Assembly: GCA_000827495.1 (NCBI GenBank)
Contig: KN817533.1
Location: 361,936 to 425,935, forward strand
Direction: 5' to 3'
DNA: 64,000 nt
DNA from: Hypholoma sublateritium FD-334 SS-4
Taxonomy: Eukaryota; Basidiomycota; Agaricomycetes; Agaricales; Strophariaceae
In this document: one piece after another, positions 10,768 through 21,797 of the stretch
Layout: each line of letters starts with the position of its first letter
Position numbering within the stretch: position 1 is the first letter of the stretch
Notes under the pieces: generated by a model
The model's input: only the letters and a program-made list of their open reading frames with translations
Told to the model about the DNA's origin: nothing
Databases searched by the model: none
Translations under genes and position numbers: made by a program

Positions 10768-11150
10768 TCAGCAGTGACGGTCAAATCGAAATTTGCACGC
10801 GGTTGGTTGATATGTGAATACAATCTATTCCCAAACACCATCATCATGCATCAGGTTCTGAAAAAATTCCTTCATCAGCATTTGCTTCTCCGCTGCAAAT
10901 ATAACTGGTATCTCCAAGACCAGTACAGTGGGTATACTAGTATACCATTGAGTCCGGGTATGCATTTTCATCATTTTAATTAGATAAGTATCACTACATT
11001 TTGCTCAGCATCCGGAGCGCACTCCTTTGCGACACGGTCGGAGTCTTCCCGCGTGCGGCAGATATCCATCGCAAGGCGGCTGCATATCAGGAATGTGAAC
11101 TGATGGCAGAGCTCTACATATGTAACAAGAGCTCTGTGTAGTACGGATAG

Positions 11151-11273
11151 TCTCGGAAACCCAGCTCTGAAGGGCTCCCTTCGCGAGTCGGGTCCCTTCC
11201 CATCTGAGTCCGGGAAAATACCGGAAGGAACCCAGATCGGGAAGGGAGCCCTTCAGAGCTGGGTTTCTGAGAG
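11151..11273. mobile_element. MITE-like hairpin element
   Basis: About 123 bp. The arms at 11,151-11,181 and 11,243-11,273 are nearly perfect inverted repeats sharing GAAACCCAGCTCTGAAGGG. The inner part is also imperfectly palindromic (GGGTCCCTTCC opposite GGAAGGAACCC). It has no coding capacity. No clear target duplication was found. It could be a miniature inverted-repeat transposon or a transcribed hairpin. Confidence 0.6.
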
Positions 11274-11611
11274 TAGTTATGTACGGTCAACAAAAACTCT
11301 GGCCCGAATGTGCAAGCGCAGACACTGCATGCGGACACATGACATATTCGTGCTATTCATACGGCACAAATCATCCGTCTGCCAGTGTACACCGCTGGTA
11401 ACATGTTCCGCTCAGGCTTGGCTCAGGCTGAGTAGACTACGTCTGCAAGTTTGAATTATCATATTTTGTACATCTGTGTACACGCACGAGAAGCTCATAA
11501 TTAAATCTTCTCCAAAAAATATGTGAAAGAACTATTTACAGCGATTGGTACTGGCGCATAAATAGCCCTATGTGACACTACTTCAGTTGAAAGATTATAA
11601 AATCTGAATTA

Positions 11612-12535
11612 TTATTCCGTACCAGACGATTGTATACCCACGCCCTCTATGTCCACGTAGCAATCTTCAGCCGCGCAAGTCAACTCAAATGTTTGGTAAG
11701 AAAGCGAAGGGCATGTAAATGAAGGAGTCTCCAGCAATGAGCTGTATGCCACCTCCATCGATCCAAAATAACGTCTCTGGGTCGGCCGCGTGGCCCAACT
11801 GAGTTTGCGGTGATCCAGTAGACTGGTTATGGGATATCGCCAAAGAGAGATACGTTGCGGTAGATCACCTTGACCAATGATGGCTTTAGTATTGTTTCGA
11901 GATGGTACTGATAACACCAGCCGGCAGTTTTCCATCCCATAGTCCATTACGCGGAACTGCACGAATGTTGAAACCTGCATAACAATAAAAATTATTCCTC
12001 AGAGCTCTGATACATGTTATATGGAATAACTTACCGATGAGTTCACAAATAGGCGACGACCGTAGTACGGTAGCCTTCCAGGGTCGTGCAAAAGCAAACT
12101 CTCATCTGACGACAGTATGCGCGAAGGTTCTGAAGAAGAAACCTTCGTAAAATGTCTGGAGTGGTTGATAATGCTACCATATGAAATCTTCGTGGATGAT
12201 TTGTCTGAATATATCGAATCTAAGCTGATATAGGTGTCTTGAAGCCTGAGCGTCTGCAATTTCTGGACATGTGTTACTGATCCATTTGTACAGATAGCAT
12301 ACACCGCATAGGTTATCAGGACTACGTTGATGAAAGTGCATAGATAGAGAGTGTATAACACAACAGTGGCACGGTATCCAGTGTTGCTGATTTCAATCCC
12401 TAAATTAGGGTCTGTAGTTCAAATCATCGTACAAGGTAGGGTATGAGGACCAGATATACCTTCCATCTTCTCATCCTGAGGTTGGTCATCGTCATCAACT
12501 GGGTCGTAATGAGAGGATAGAGAGGAACGAAACAT
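11612..12535 (-). CDS. Single-pass membrane protein with But2-C-like domain
   Basis: Three exons on the minus strand, 12,535-12,460, 12,411-12,035 and 11,974-11,612, join in phase and give 271 aa. A short acidic cytoplasmic N-terminus (YDPVDDDDQPQDE) precedes one transmembrane helix (about residues 42-64, LYLCTFINVVLITYAVYAI). A linker follows, and then a C-terminal domain with VSTFVQFRVMDYGMENCRL, LSWATRP and a late FELTC..DCYVD pair. That order matches agaricomycete proteins annotated as ubiquitin 3-binding But2-C domain proteins, a beta-rich extracellular domain of unknown role. It is divergent with the UstYa-like gene at 12,811, sharing a 275-bp promoter region, and lies in the UstYa/peptide set. 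Confidence 0.7.
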
Positions 12536-12810
12536 GATGGTACAACAAATGACCAACGTTAGGTATCTCACTTATGCTACATTTATTTTGTGGATTTGAT
12601 CAGATTGATTGGGAACTCCGGGTTATAATCTGTTCTCACAGCGCCCGGAGAAAGAGATATTGAATGAGTAAACATATTTCTGGAATACACTCACATTTAA
12701 TTTCTGGGCCGCTGATATGCCTAAAATACACCACCCTTTTGTTAGTTAAGAGCGTCGACGACGTCTTTGGATATCCCTTAGTTCATAGAAGTCCCAAGTT
12801 GACATCGAAT

Positions 12811-13440
12811 ATGAATCCTATCCTCAAATGGCTAGTTATAGGGCAGCTTTCAGCTGTTGTATGGCTCCAGGCCTTCATGTATACGCTGAGGCCACACGAA
12901 TATTGTGAGTTAAATATATTGGAGCTGGTCCAAAGTCTAGTTCTGAATAATGTTTAACAAGCCTTTCTGGGTGATGATTACCCCCAAATATGGACGATAA
13001 ACCATGGAATTCAGGAGCAAGTTGCAACCCCCTTCGAAAACTCTGTACATTTCACCTTTGATAGCGTCATGTCTGAAGCAGAATGGGAGTCGCAAGTTCC
13101 GCATAGAGGCCTCATTCAGCTGGGGAAATATCGACAGACATTTAGCATATCCATGTTCCATCAACTTCGATGCATCTCTTTGGTTCGGTCAGACATTATA
13201 AAACGACGGTCCTCAAATTACACAACAAATATCAGCCCGTTAACCGGACACTGTCTCAACTATCTGCGTCAGATGGCATTGTGCCGTGCGGACATCGATT
13301 TGGAATCTGTTCTTCTCGTTCCTAACCCGGAGGCACATCCCAGCAAGTACAGGTGTACAAATTGGAACTTGATATATGAAGCAACGCTAGAGAACCACAG
13401 GATGCATCCAGGTAGTAATTTCGAAGTCGATAGAAAGTAA
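12811..13440 (+). CDS. UstYa-like (DUF3328) protein with altered HxxHC motifs
   Basis: Two exons, 12,811-12,904 and 12,962-13,440, join in phase (GTGAGT donor) to give 190 aa. One transmembrane helix (LKWLVIGQLSAVVWLQAFMY) is followed by FLGDDYPQIW, the usual family entry segment. The first motif reads HQLRC instead of HxxHC (second His replaced by Arg). The second reads LTGHCLNYLRQMALCRADI, so its first His is missing while the HC and NYLRQ remain. The frame is otherwise intact with normal length and a final CTNW in place of CRDW. It may be an inactive or repurposed partner of the intact enzyme at 9006, or a slowly decaying copy. The upstream frame is open but 12,811 gives the normal N-terminus. 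Confidence 0.75.
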
Positions 13441-15026
13441 TTCGAATATGAGGCCAACTTGTACGAGACTAGTAAGAATGTACAAGGTTTCGGACATCTC
13501 GCAGTGCATCCTCCCTGGCAAAGTTGGCCATATATGCTGTGCTGGTCACGATGTGTCGAGCTGCCAAGCACATGCCGGTACACGCCGAAGCTTGATAAAC
13601 ATACTGAGATCGAGCGGAATAGTGTGGTGTGCTGTGGTGTGTCGCTGCGCCAACGTATTCGCCGTCGTCCCGGCGCTGTACCGCCTGCGCGCCAGAAATA
13701 ACGGTACCGAAAGGGAGCGCGTGGCAAGTCCTCCCAGGAGTCCCAGCACCGGTATCTAGCTTCTAATTTTCGCGTTCCTTTTTGCTGTATGACCGCTTGA
13801 TGACCGCGTCCCCACTGCTCACTCATGCCTATCAAAGAGGCAATTGATGGGGGGGGGTATATTGTTCACGCACTTAACACATCTGCGTGCGCCATCGATC
13901 ATCTCCCAGGTTTGTTGGGCTGTGTTGTGGTGTGCATACACGACATGCAGATCTGTCGCGCGATGGGGAGGGGAAGGGCGCGGGCGATGCGTTGTTCCCA
14001 CCCCCCCTCGCATTGGTACTGCACCCAGTTGCGTGTGCACTGTGCTCGATGCCGCAATCGGGCGCCCGCGGCCCTTGGCAAACGCCGGCGCCGGGTAGAC
14101 AGCTATGCATGAGATGCGGCTACCGCGCGTGTGGGGCATCTCACTGGTGGACATCGCGCTCTGTACGCGCTTCTACGAGACTATTGCGCTTGATATAACG
14201 GTGTACCTGCGCGCGGTCGGCGAGCGGCTCCCCATCGCGCGGTATCCGACATATATAGCCTTCTTGAGCTGGCGCACCTCGGCGCCTCGCCCGGTGCTGG
14301 TGAGCCTGCCGATGCCGTTAACGAGGCACGCGCTGCGCGCCTCCTCCGTACACACCCATGTCTACCAGCACCTGCCCCGCCTTCATGTACAGTGATGATG
14401 AGCCTAGCACATGGGTCCCTCTCTGCACCCGCCACTTGCATTCCAGAGAAGATTTATCGTACTTAGCTCGCGAACCATCAGCCCCGTGCACCTCGGCGGC
14501 GCCCACGCCCACACACAGGGCCTGTGCCGGCGTGCATGGTGTGCGCGGGGATATATGTAACTTGATAACTACCAGCTCTTCGAAGAAGAATCTCAAAATT
14601 ACTAGATACAAGGCCGGTTTCTGTCCGAAGTCAATCCGAAGTCAACTGTACACAGCTACTACGGATCACAGAATAATCAAATTGGAAGATTCAGAAATTG
14701 ATGTCTCAAATCATGGGAAGGTTGAACCATTCCGAAGTGTGGTATTCCCTCCGGAGGAGAATGAATCACCTTCTAGTGTTTGAAAGTGTTTGATGAATGT
14801 GCCGGCGCCCACCAAGTCCTGAACTGCATGGATCCATGATATATGTAGATTTTTTCGCCCAGGTGGATGGTCCAAATGAGGTTAAAAATGAAAGATAATT
14901 ATAGGTAAAACTTATTTGTAAGGACTCGGAAAAGCGGACCATCCACATAACTTAATAAGTTCCTCGTCTTTGCCCATTAGCGCAAGCTTGTAGCTTGAGT
15001 ACTTACTCCAGAAGGTCGTTTGTGAC
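13441..15026. other. Intergenic, GC-rich block, no recognised gene
   Basis: 13.6-14.55 kb is GC-rich with open frames on all strands. The longest (14,105-14,395 plus and 14,358-14,783 plus) match no family and lack a promoter or intron signals I can identify. The rest is AT-rich and empty as far as I can see. Confidence 0.4.
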
Positions 15027-16169
15027 ATGTCTTCTGCTGAACTTGCCATTGAACGCTCTCTCTATGTTGGAAATGCATTGGGGGCAATACTTTATGGTGA
15101 AGTTCAAGCAGTCGAAACTTGTACCGTCCTTCTAATTCTTAATGATTTTGACTAGGTGTCCAGCTCACTTTATGCTGTCAATCGGTGTATTTTTTATGTA
15201 AAGGAGCTCCAGCAAGCAGAAAGAGAAACATATCCCTCATTGTCTACAGCTTGATACTCGCACTGTTTGTTGCCATTGGTCTGGCTGCCAATTTTGTATT
15301 CGGACAACTCACCTGGATCGATCGTCGAAACGTTCCAGGAGGACCAGCTGAATTCTTTGGAGAGAATGTTAATTCATGGTACAACACCTTTGGTACTTCT
15401 GGCGGATATGCAGGTATCTTCCTGGGTGACGCCCTTATGGTAAGAGTTCTTCAATATGCTCGAAGATATCTCTCATTTGCTTGTAGCTTTATCGGTGCTA
15501 TACAATTACAGGGTGCAACTTATGGCTTACCATACCTCCAGCCATACTATTTCTTGGATCTACTGGTATGCGGTCAGTTATTTTCGTAAGAGTCTGTTTA
15601 TCCAGACACCTTCAGCTCTTGGAATTGTGTCTATAATCGCAAGTGCCGCCCCTAACGCTTTCTTACTGGAAGGACGTCCTGCCCAATTTGGAACAGCTTG
15701 GACTTCTCTATCCGTTGGGTTCAACATTATTGTCACCATCATTATCTGTGTAAAACTTTACCTTGCCTACCGCCGACTCAGAGCCATAGCTTCACCAGAA
15801 TATGCCGACATCTACACTGGTGCTGCGGCAATCCTGATTGAATCAGCATTTCCGTACGCATTTTTTGGGATTATATTCTCAATTCTCTACGGTTTGAACA
15901 ACGTTTCATCTCTCGCATTTGCGATTGTGTGGATAGCATTTACGGTAATTCCTTTATGATTCCTTAGGAAATCATGCTCATCATACTCTCAGGGAATATC
16001 GCCGCAGCTTATTATCTTGCGCGTTGCGAGAGGTACTGCTTGGTCAAAGAATACAATTTCGAATGCTCCTGAATCATCAATGAAATTCAGGGAACATTCC
16101 AATATGCTTGAACATGGAAGCGATAGTACCGTAAACAATACCAACTTAAATCGTGTCATGTCTAAGTAA
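15027..16169 (+). CDS. Seven-helix membrane protein (agaricomycete family)
   Basis: Five exons, 15,027-15,096, 15,156-15,439, 15,487-15,565, 15,616-15,944 and 15,993-16,169, all join in phase and give 312 aa. About seven hydrophobic segments are visible, including YSLILALFVAIGLAANFVF, AILFLGST..GIVSIIASAAP, VGFNIIVTIIICVKLYLAY and FAFFGIIF. Family-typical landmarks are SWYNTFGTSGGYAGIFLGDAL followed by YRCY at the start of helix 4, and RRLRAI after helix 5. The C-terminal tail is hydrophilic. These uncharacterised proteins are very common in mushroom-forming fungi and are assumed to be plasma-membrane proteins; ligand and function are unknown. The start is set by a conserved N-terminal ERSLYVGNALGAILYG. 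Confidence 0.85.
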
Positions 16170-16631
16170 ATACTCATTAATTGCGGCAATAAGAATATGT
16201 AGAGTACAACGTCAATTTCACCTTTTACTTGTCTGCAATCCACTTTTTACTCATTCTCGAGTACACTCCTTGACCATTGTACCCTGCGCCATCACGCAAG
16301 GAAGCTGGTCGTGGTAGGAACTTAGGATGTTTATCTTATATATTTTAAAAGCTAGGAACAACGGTCCACGCCGTAGCCGCTGATATGTCGCCATACAGAT
16401 TGAAAATCTGCTTAAGCAACAGAATGATCGGCCGGTCACCGTTATCAGCACCCGACGCCCTGCCCATGGCCACGCCCCGCGTACGTGCAGGCGTCCTTCG
16501 CTCAGGCGCCGCAATCGCTACGGTCTTCCAGCGCGCAGACGCCCGACATGTAAACTACGTTCGTGTTGGATGAGGCGACCTATGTCACAACTGATATGCC
16601 GCCATTAACGATGGTACCTTGGCCTGCGGCG
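16170..16631. other. Intergenic, nothing recognised
   Basis: Between the seven-helix gene and the second segmental-duplication copy. No gene, repeat or RNA was recognised. Confidence 0.5.
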
Positions 16632-16995
16632 GATTGACGCCACCAAGCGGCGCACCAAGAAAGGTACGGACCAGCATTGAACACGCTGCAGAGCTGAATT
16701 CTGCGGGCTGCTTATTGTGGTTGAATAGACGTCGGTAATGCCTGGCTTGCGGCGAAGCTTAATGATTGTGTGCATATCCTTTCCGTGAATCACACATGCC
16801 GCCATTATGCTCGTGCGTCTGTAAGCAGCTATGAAAATCCAGGCGTTGAAAGACGAATAGGAGACGGTACAAGGCACCCACCGATATGCTGCCTTTCCTC
16901 CCAGCAAGCCATCGCCATCGCCAGCCCACCGATCCTTCGTTCGATTTGATTACTCTTCATTTGTATCTAGGGTATTCGCGCTGTGAGCCAGCGCC

Positions 16996-17002
16996 TATAT
17001 AA
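16996..17002 (+). promoter_or_regulatory. TATA box of duplicate gene
   Basis: TATATAA, 89 bp before the ATG at 17,091, in the same conserved context as 5403-5409. Confidence 0.55.
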
Positions 17003-17090
17003 CCTGCACAGAAATACAGTGAGCACCCAGTATCCTAGTCGGACACAACCCGCCTCTCACCCGAACACGAAAAGCAACTCACGAATCACG

Positions 17091-18127
17091 ATGCTCTTCG
17101 CCACCTCCAAGGGGCCATTCACCGCCCTCATCCTCGTTGCGCTGCGCGTCGCCGCCGTGTCCGCCGCCCCGGCACCAGCAGGCATAGCGATCTACGACGC
17201 GGCTGATGACATCTCCTTCGCGGCGCCGGTCATCGACGCTAGCGTCATGTTCCCGGGCGGCGACGCTGCGGAATGGGTTGACATATCCGCCGTCGCCGCC
17301 GACGCGCGTGTCATCACGCTCAAGTACGCGGACGCGGACGCAGACGACGACAAACTCGAGGACATCGGCTTCAAGGCCCGGCCCCGGCGCCCCATCAGCC
17401 GCCCCAAGTCCCCAAAGCGCCCCATCCGACGCCCCTCCGCCCCAAAGCGCCCCAGCCCCACCCTGAAGCGCCCCACCCCAAAGCGCCCCAGCCCCACACG
17501 CCCGACGCGTCCCAACCCCCCCCGAAGTCCAAGCCGCGCACTGGCATACGCCTCCCCCCGCTGCGCATCCGTGTCCCCATCCCGCGGATCAAGATCCCGG
17601 TGCTCGGGCGGCTGCCGCTGCCCGGGCACATCGACATCGGGATAGCGAGCAAGGGGGGAAAGACGGGCGGTAAGAGCGGTAAGGGCGCCGCGCCGGGGGG
17701 CCGGAAGGTCCCGGGCAGCGATCCGCGGACGTGGTCGCCCGGCGCGAAGGGAAAGGGCAGGGGGGCCGTCGACGGGTCCCGCACGCCCCGGGGCGGTAGA
17801 CCCGCTTCGCGGGTCGCGCAGCGCAAAGGCACGGGGCGCAAGTCCTGCGCGTGCGCTGGCGCGGTCATCGGCGAGGAATTCAACCTCGAGAACATGGAGT
17901 TCGCCGTCGGCGAGAGAGGGTTCGAGCAATATATCGTCGAGACTGTCGCTGAGGATGGCGTTGATATGGAGAGCGACGGCGTGGAGGACGAAGACACGAT
18001 CGCTGATGATGAAGCTGGCGAAGATGAGGAAATGGAGATTGGGCTCGGAGACGAGGAGCTTGACTTCGGCATGGAAGGATTCAGCGGTGTTGAGTTCGAC
18101 TTCCAGGAATTCGACGACACTGTGTAG
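17091..18127 (+). pseudogene. Frameshifted copy of the charge-segregated secreted protein
   Basis: Paralogue of the gene at 5488. The signal peptide (ALILVALRVAAVSA), acidic segment and SPKRP repeats read in one frame to about 17,515. A run of eight C bases at 17,517-17,524 is one base short against copy 1, so the remainder, including the GGKTGGKSGKG segment and the acidic tail ending EFDDTV at 18,127, lies in another frame. Both halves are well conserved, with the tail showing mostly acidic-for-acidic change. The break is therefore either recent, or a sequencing error in the homopolymer, in which case this is an intact second gene. Without the break it would be about the same length as copy 1. 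Confidence 0.75.
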
Positions 18128-18985
18128 AGCGCAGACGGGGCCTTTTTCCCTCCCTTCATTCTCTTCGTTCTTGTTTCCCAGACTGCGGGATCAATAGCAT
18201 ATTCGGACAACATCAGAGCAGGTGGGAGGAGCGAAGGTGACCGGTAGAGACTCGTGTCAAACATATTCGGGGGTGGCTGCAGACCGATGTACTGTCGAAA
18301 TAGTTAAGTGATAGGAAGAAATACAGCGATTCGGGCGTTCTACCAGCCCTCGGTCTCCCTGTCTCATACCAGCCTCCATCGGAAGAGAGTTCACTTGCGT
18401 CCCAACAACGTCCGTGTGGAAGCTTCCGCAGGCTGTTGTGCACGCCAGAGCTGCGCGCCATTTCCAGAGAGTCCAGTTCTAAGAACGCAGCGCCAATGCG
18501 TCGAGCGTTCTCGGTTAGTCGACTGTGCCAGGTCGAGGAGTTGGTTTGACGGTGCGCCTGATGTGGGCAGACTGGTTACTGCGGAGATAGGTTGGAGAAA
18601 GGGCAATGATGGCTGTCCAGGCCACGCGCTAAATGGGCGTAGTAGCTGGCGGAAAGTATATAGGCAGCGGTGGGGTAAGGCCTGAGAGCATGAGGGCGTT
18701 AGGAGAGGTGAGGAGTGGAGGATATCGAAAAGAGTCGTTCAAGTTGTCATCAAAAGAAAGGAGTCGGAAGAACACGACGATGACTAATACGACCGAAAAA
18801 CGTGGGAACGTCTCCGGCGATGTCCGGCCAACTTGCACCGTGACTGCGCCTCTTAAGCGCCTTGCAAGCGCCCAAGCTCCCTGAACCGTACTACAATATG
18901 CACATAGACGAACTGTGTCTGAAGCATAGGCTCACAAGAAACCAATAATATGAGTATTTATGTTGCGAATCAGTGTGCTTGAAAG

Positions 18986-19963
18986 TAAATAGAACCCGGC
19001 GACACGCTGTATATTGGATGTCCTTATGTTTATTCACGGTAAATTGATGACCTGCAAATTAAGAAGTTTACGATCGACTTGGTAAGGCTGTTTCCGCCAC
19101 TACGATGATCCATGTTCTGTGTTAAAAGAGAACAATTAGATAATGGATATAGTCAGTAAAATAGAGGTGGCTGTAGAGATGACATCGTGAATCGTGTCTC
19201 TCGGCCCGTCCATATTTGGCTATAGTTATCTTTCAATTGTTTCGTGGCCATAGGCCAGCGGCCAACGCTTTTGCTATGACTACATGGCCGACGGGCTTCC
19301 CATTTCTCCATGGACGTTACATACGGCCAACGCTTTTGATGCCACTTCCAACAATATATAAACTCCCCAGATATTATGTCACCTCAGTCGTTCTATCATT
19401 TAACGTCTGAGGTGAGTTCCTTTTTTACATATTATTCTATATCACACTAACGGATTCGTAGTTAACTCGTGATTTAGGCACTAATATTAGTCATTCTATC
19501 ATTTAACTTCCGTGCTTACTCGTGATCTAGCGTTCACATCTCAACAGTGGCTGCAGAACGAGTAATCAAGAAAATGCACAGACAGCATTCCCTTTTGTCT
19601 TTAAGATTTCTATCTATAACTTGGACACATGAACAAACCAAGCACCGCTTCCACGGTCCAAGAGACCACCGATCAACGTTCAAACGTTTAACGCTCGGCG
19701 CCCATGGACACCTCCCACCCGTGGGGTCGTTCTCCCGTGCCTACGATAATAGTGTATCAAATCTAAATCTAGAGAAGTACGCTGATCAATAGTCACGCAG
19801 ATGCAGTGCTTCTAAGGCCTACAAGTGTGCCACCAAGGATTTTATCTCGCGCTGATTAGTTGATGGCTGTCCAGATAATCGCATCTTATATTTCTCCGCT
19901 CATCATAGGACCCGCAAACGTAGGCATATATAAACCGGTGGTGAAAACGTGGAACAGCACGCC
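18986..19963. other. Intergenic with promoter-like segment
   Basis: A TATA-like AATATATAAACTCC near 19,352 is followed by a possible 5' splice site (GAGGTGAGTT near 19,410), but no coding exon could be attached to it. The remainder is unremarkable. Confidence 0.35.
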
Positions 19964-21019
19964 ATGGACGATATTGTAATCCGAAGAATTCAGGATATCA
20001 TAGGTGCGTGACACGCGCCCATTCGACGTAATCGTGTTTATCTCGGGAATTTTGGCCAGAGGAAGAGACGGATAAGCTCGTCCGACTATGCTCACCGCAA
20101 ATGACAGCTCTTCCATGCGCGTGAGAAAAGCCGCTCATGGAACCATCCGATTAAGACCAGGCTACAGCGATTACGCTAGGAGGCAGAGATGATTTACGTG
20201 ATCTCCTCTTCCAATCAATGGTAGGCGCAGGCACATTGGCAGGGGAATTATATGCCTTGGAGAATAGAAACAAAGAAATCCTCTCTATAGCACTTTGGTT
20301 TGCTCCCGGGGAAGCAGTGTTTAGTTCGTGAGTGGGTCCCTCTTACTTATTGACGATGTCTACTATATTTTCTCTCACTGAGCTGCAGCGCAGCAAAGGC
20401 TTCAACGATCATGAAAGAGTTGGATGGAGAGACGAAATTCTGGTGGAAAGATCAAGAGAGTTCTTGTTTTCGAGCTTTAAGTGACATTCTGACTATTTCT
20501 TTCAGTGTGGCCACTTCATGACGGAATATGTTCTAAAAGTGCTCGGGAAGGTCGCTCAGTACCTTATCATATCCGGGACAATTGGCTTATACTACAAACC
20601 AGACCCCGTTAGCTTCATGGTGGCTAAATGTTCTTGCTACCAACCCAAACCACCAAGGAAAAGGCTATGCAACTATGCTCACGAAAGGAAAGATAAAGCA
20701 GGTACGCCAGCCACTATACATATAATATGACCTCGTCATGATCACGGGCACGTCCATCACAGATCCTTCCACCCAATATTGCCGGTTTGTGTGCGACAAG
20801 CAAAGACACGGTACAGAGTCTCTGTGTATATTAATTCATTTCAGATTAACTCATAAATCATAGGCCGCATTTTATAACTTTATAGGCTTCACTACCAAAG
20901 GGTACCGGGAGCTCCCAAGTAAATTTGGCACTCTCCCTGTGTGGTGCTTATCTCAGGACATTACATGGCCAACTATGAAGCTCTTTGAGGTGTGTTGTAG
21001 CTTTTCATACAGATACTGA
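19964..21019 (+). pseudogene. Decayed GNAT acetyltransferase copy
   Basis: Plus-strand relative of the gene at 7524-8552, with the same exon order. It has the start MDDIVIRRIQ, then GRDDLRDLLFQSMVGAGT, MKELDGETKFWWKDQ, MTEYVLKVLGKV and the motif A exon NVLATNPNHQGKGYAT, and the end FGTLPVWCLSQDI. Exon 2 has lost about 15 bp. The intron donor that follows KVLGKV has lost its GT when aligned with the minus-strand gene. The exon before the motif therefore runs on in a wrong frame unless an alternative donor is used. The acetyl-CoA motif itself is intact, so it may still be expressed in altered form, but I favour a pseudogene. Confidence 0.65.
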
Positions 21020-21797
21020 AAGCGTGAAGCCGATGTCAAATATTTTAGCATATACCTGAATACGTCATTGCCAGCCATAGAGGTCATGATACTTCGCGTG
21101 GAATCGAGTCCGTAAAAAAATCAACAGGAACAAAATCAAATCAAATTAGAGAGAAACCTGTACAGGTTTGGACCAGGTATACACATTTATTCTTGATTCG
21201 CCCACTTCGACCATTCCTTCGCTTCGCGCGGTGACGTCATCAATGCCACTATGCGCGTCGCGCTTACAATCTTACGGCCAGATCTCAGTATGACACGGGC
21301 ACTCAGACAAACACTATTCTTGGCCCTTTGCTTCGCGCTTGTAACTAGTGTCACTCTGAGTGAGCTTCATTGGCTGGCCTGAAGAACAATGGAGATTTGA
21401 TGGGCAGTGTGCTCGGCAACTTGAAGGGCGCTGAGGTGCTTTGCGCTGCGTCGAGCCGAATGATCAATGAATGATCTAACTGGAGTGTGGTAGAGTATAT
21501 TTTCCAGTCGGAATATTTCTCAAATAAATAATATCTCAGATACATCCTGTCCTCTCTGTTATAGCTCAATCCCACTTGTGCGGTGTACATGAAAGCGAAG
21601 GGCAGCAATTCTATAAATAGCCACTACCTGGTAAGGCCACAGTTACTTCAAACACGGCTACTAATTCCTTTGGCCGTTTGGTGGCATTTTGCTTAATCTG
21701 ATATTCAGGCCTTAAGAAGCGGCCAATGGCCACCATTTACACAGTATATAATGATACCTGTGTGCTCTAGATATTCCATAGCATTCTCGTCACTCTA
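21020..21797. other. Intergenic
   Basis: No gene seen. A CRE-like GTGACGTCAT lies near 21,230 and a TATA box (TATATAA, 21,745-21,751) precedes the next gene by about 47 bp. Confidence 0.45.
21745..21751 (+). promoter_or_regulatory. TATA box
   Basis: TATATAA, about 47 bp before the ATG at 21,798. Confidence 0.5.

Larger units (their letters stand above)
10511..11611. other. Intergenic, holds one inverted-repeat element
   Basis: Region upstream of the peptide gene and downstream of the But2-like gene. It contains the second copy of the 14-bp motif at 10,754-10,767 and a hairpin-forming element at 11,151-11,273. No coding region was recognised. Confidence 0.5.
16632..18985 (+). repeat. Segmental duplication, copy 2
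   Basis: Same-orientation partner of 5008-7290, about 11.6 kb away. It carries the promoter, the frameshifted coding region and the 3' flank. Differences include small indels, for example loss of about 25 bp in the region between ATG and the TATA box equivalents. Confidence 0.85.
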
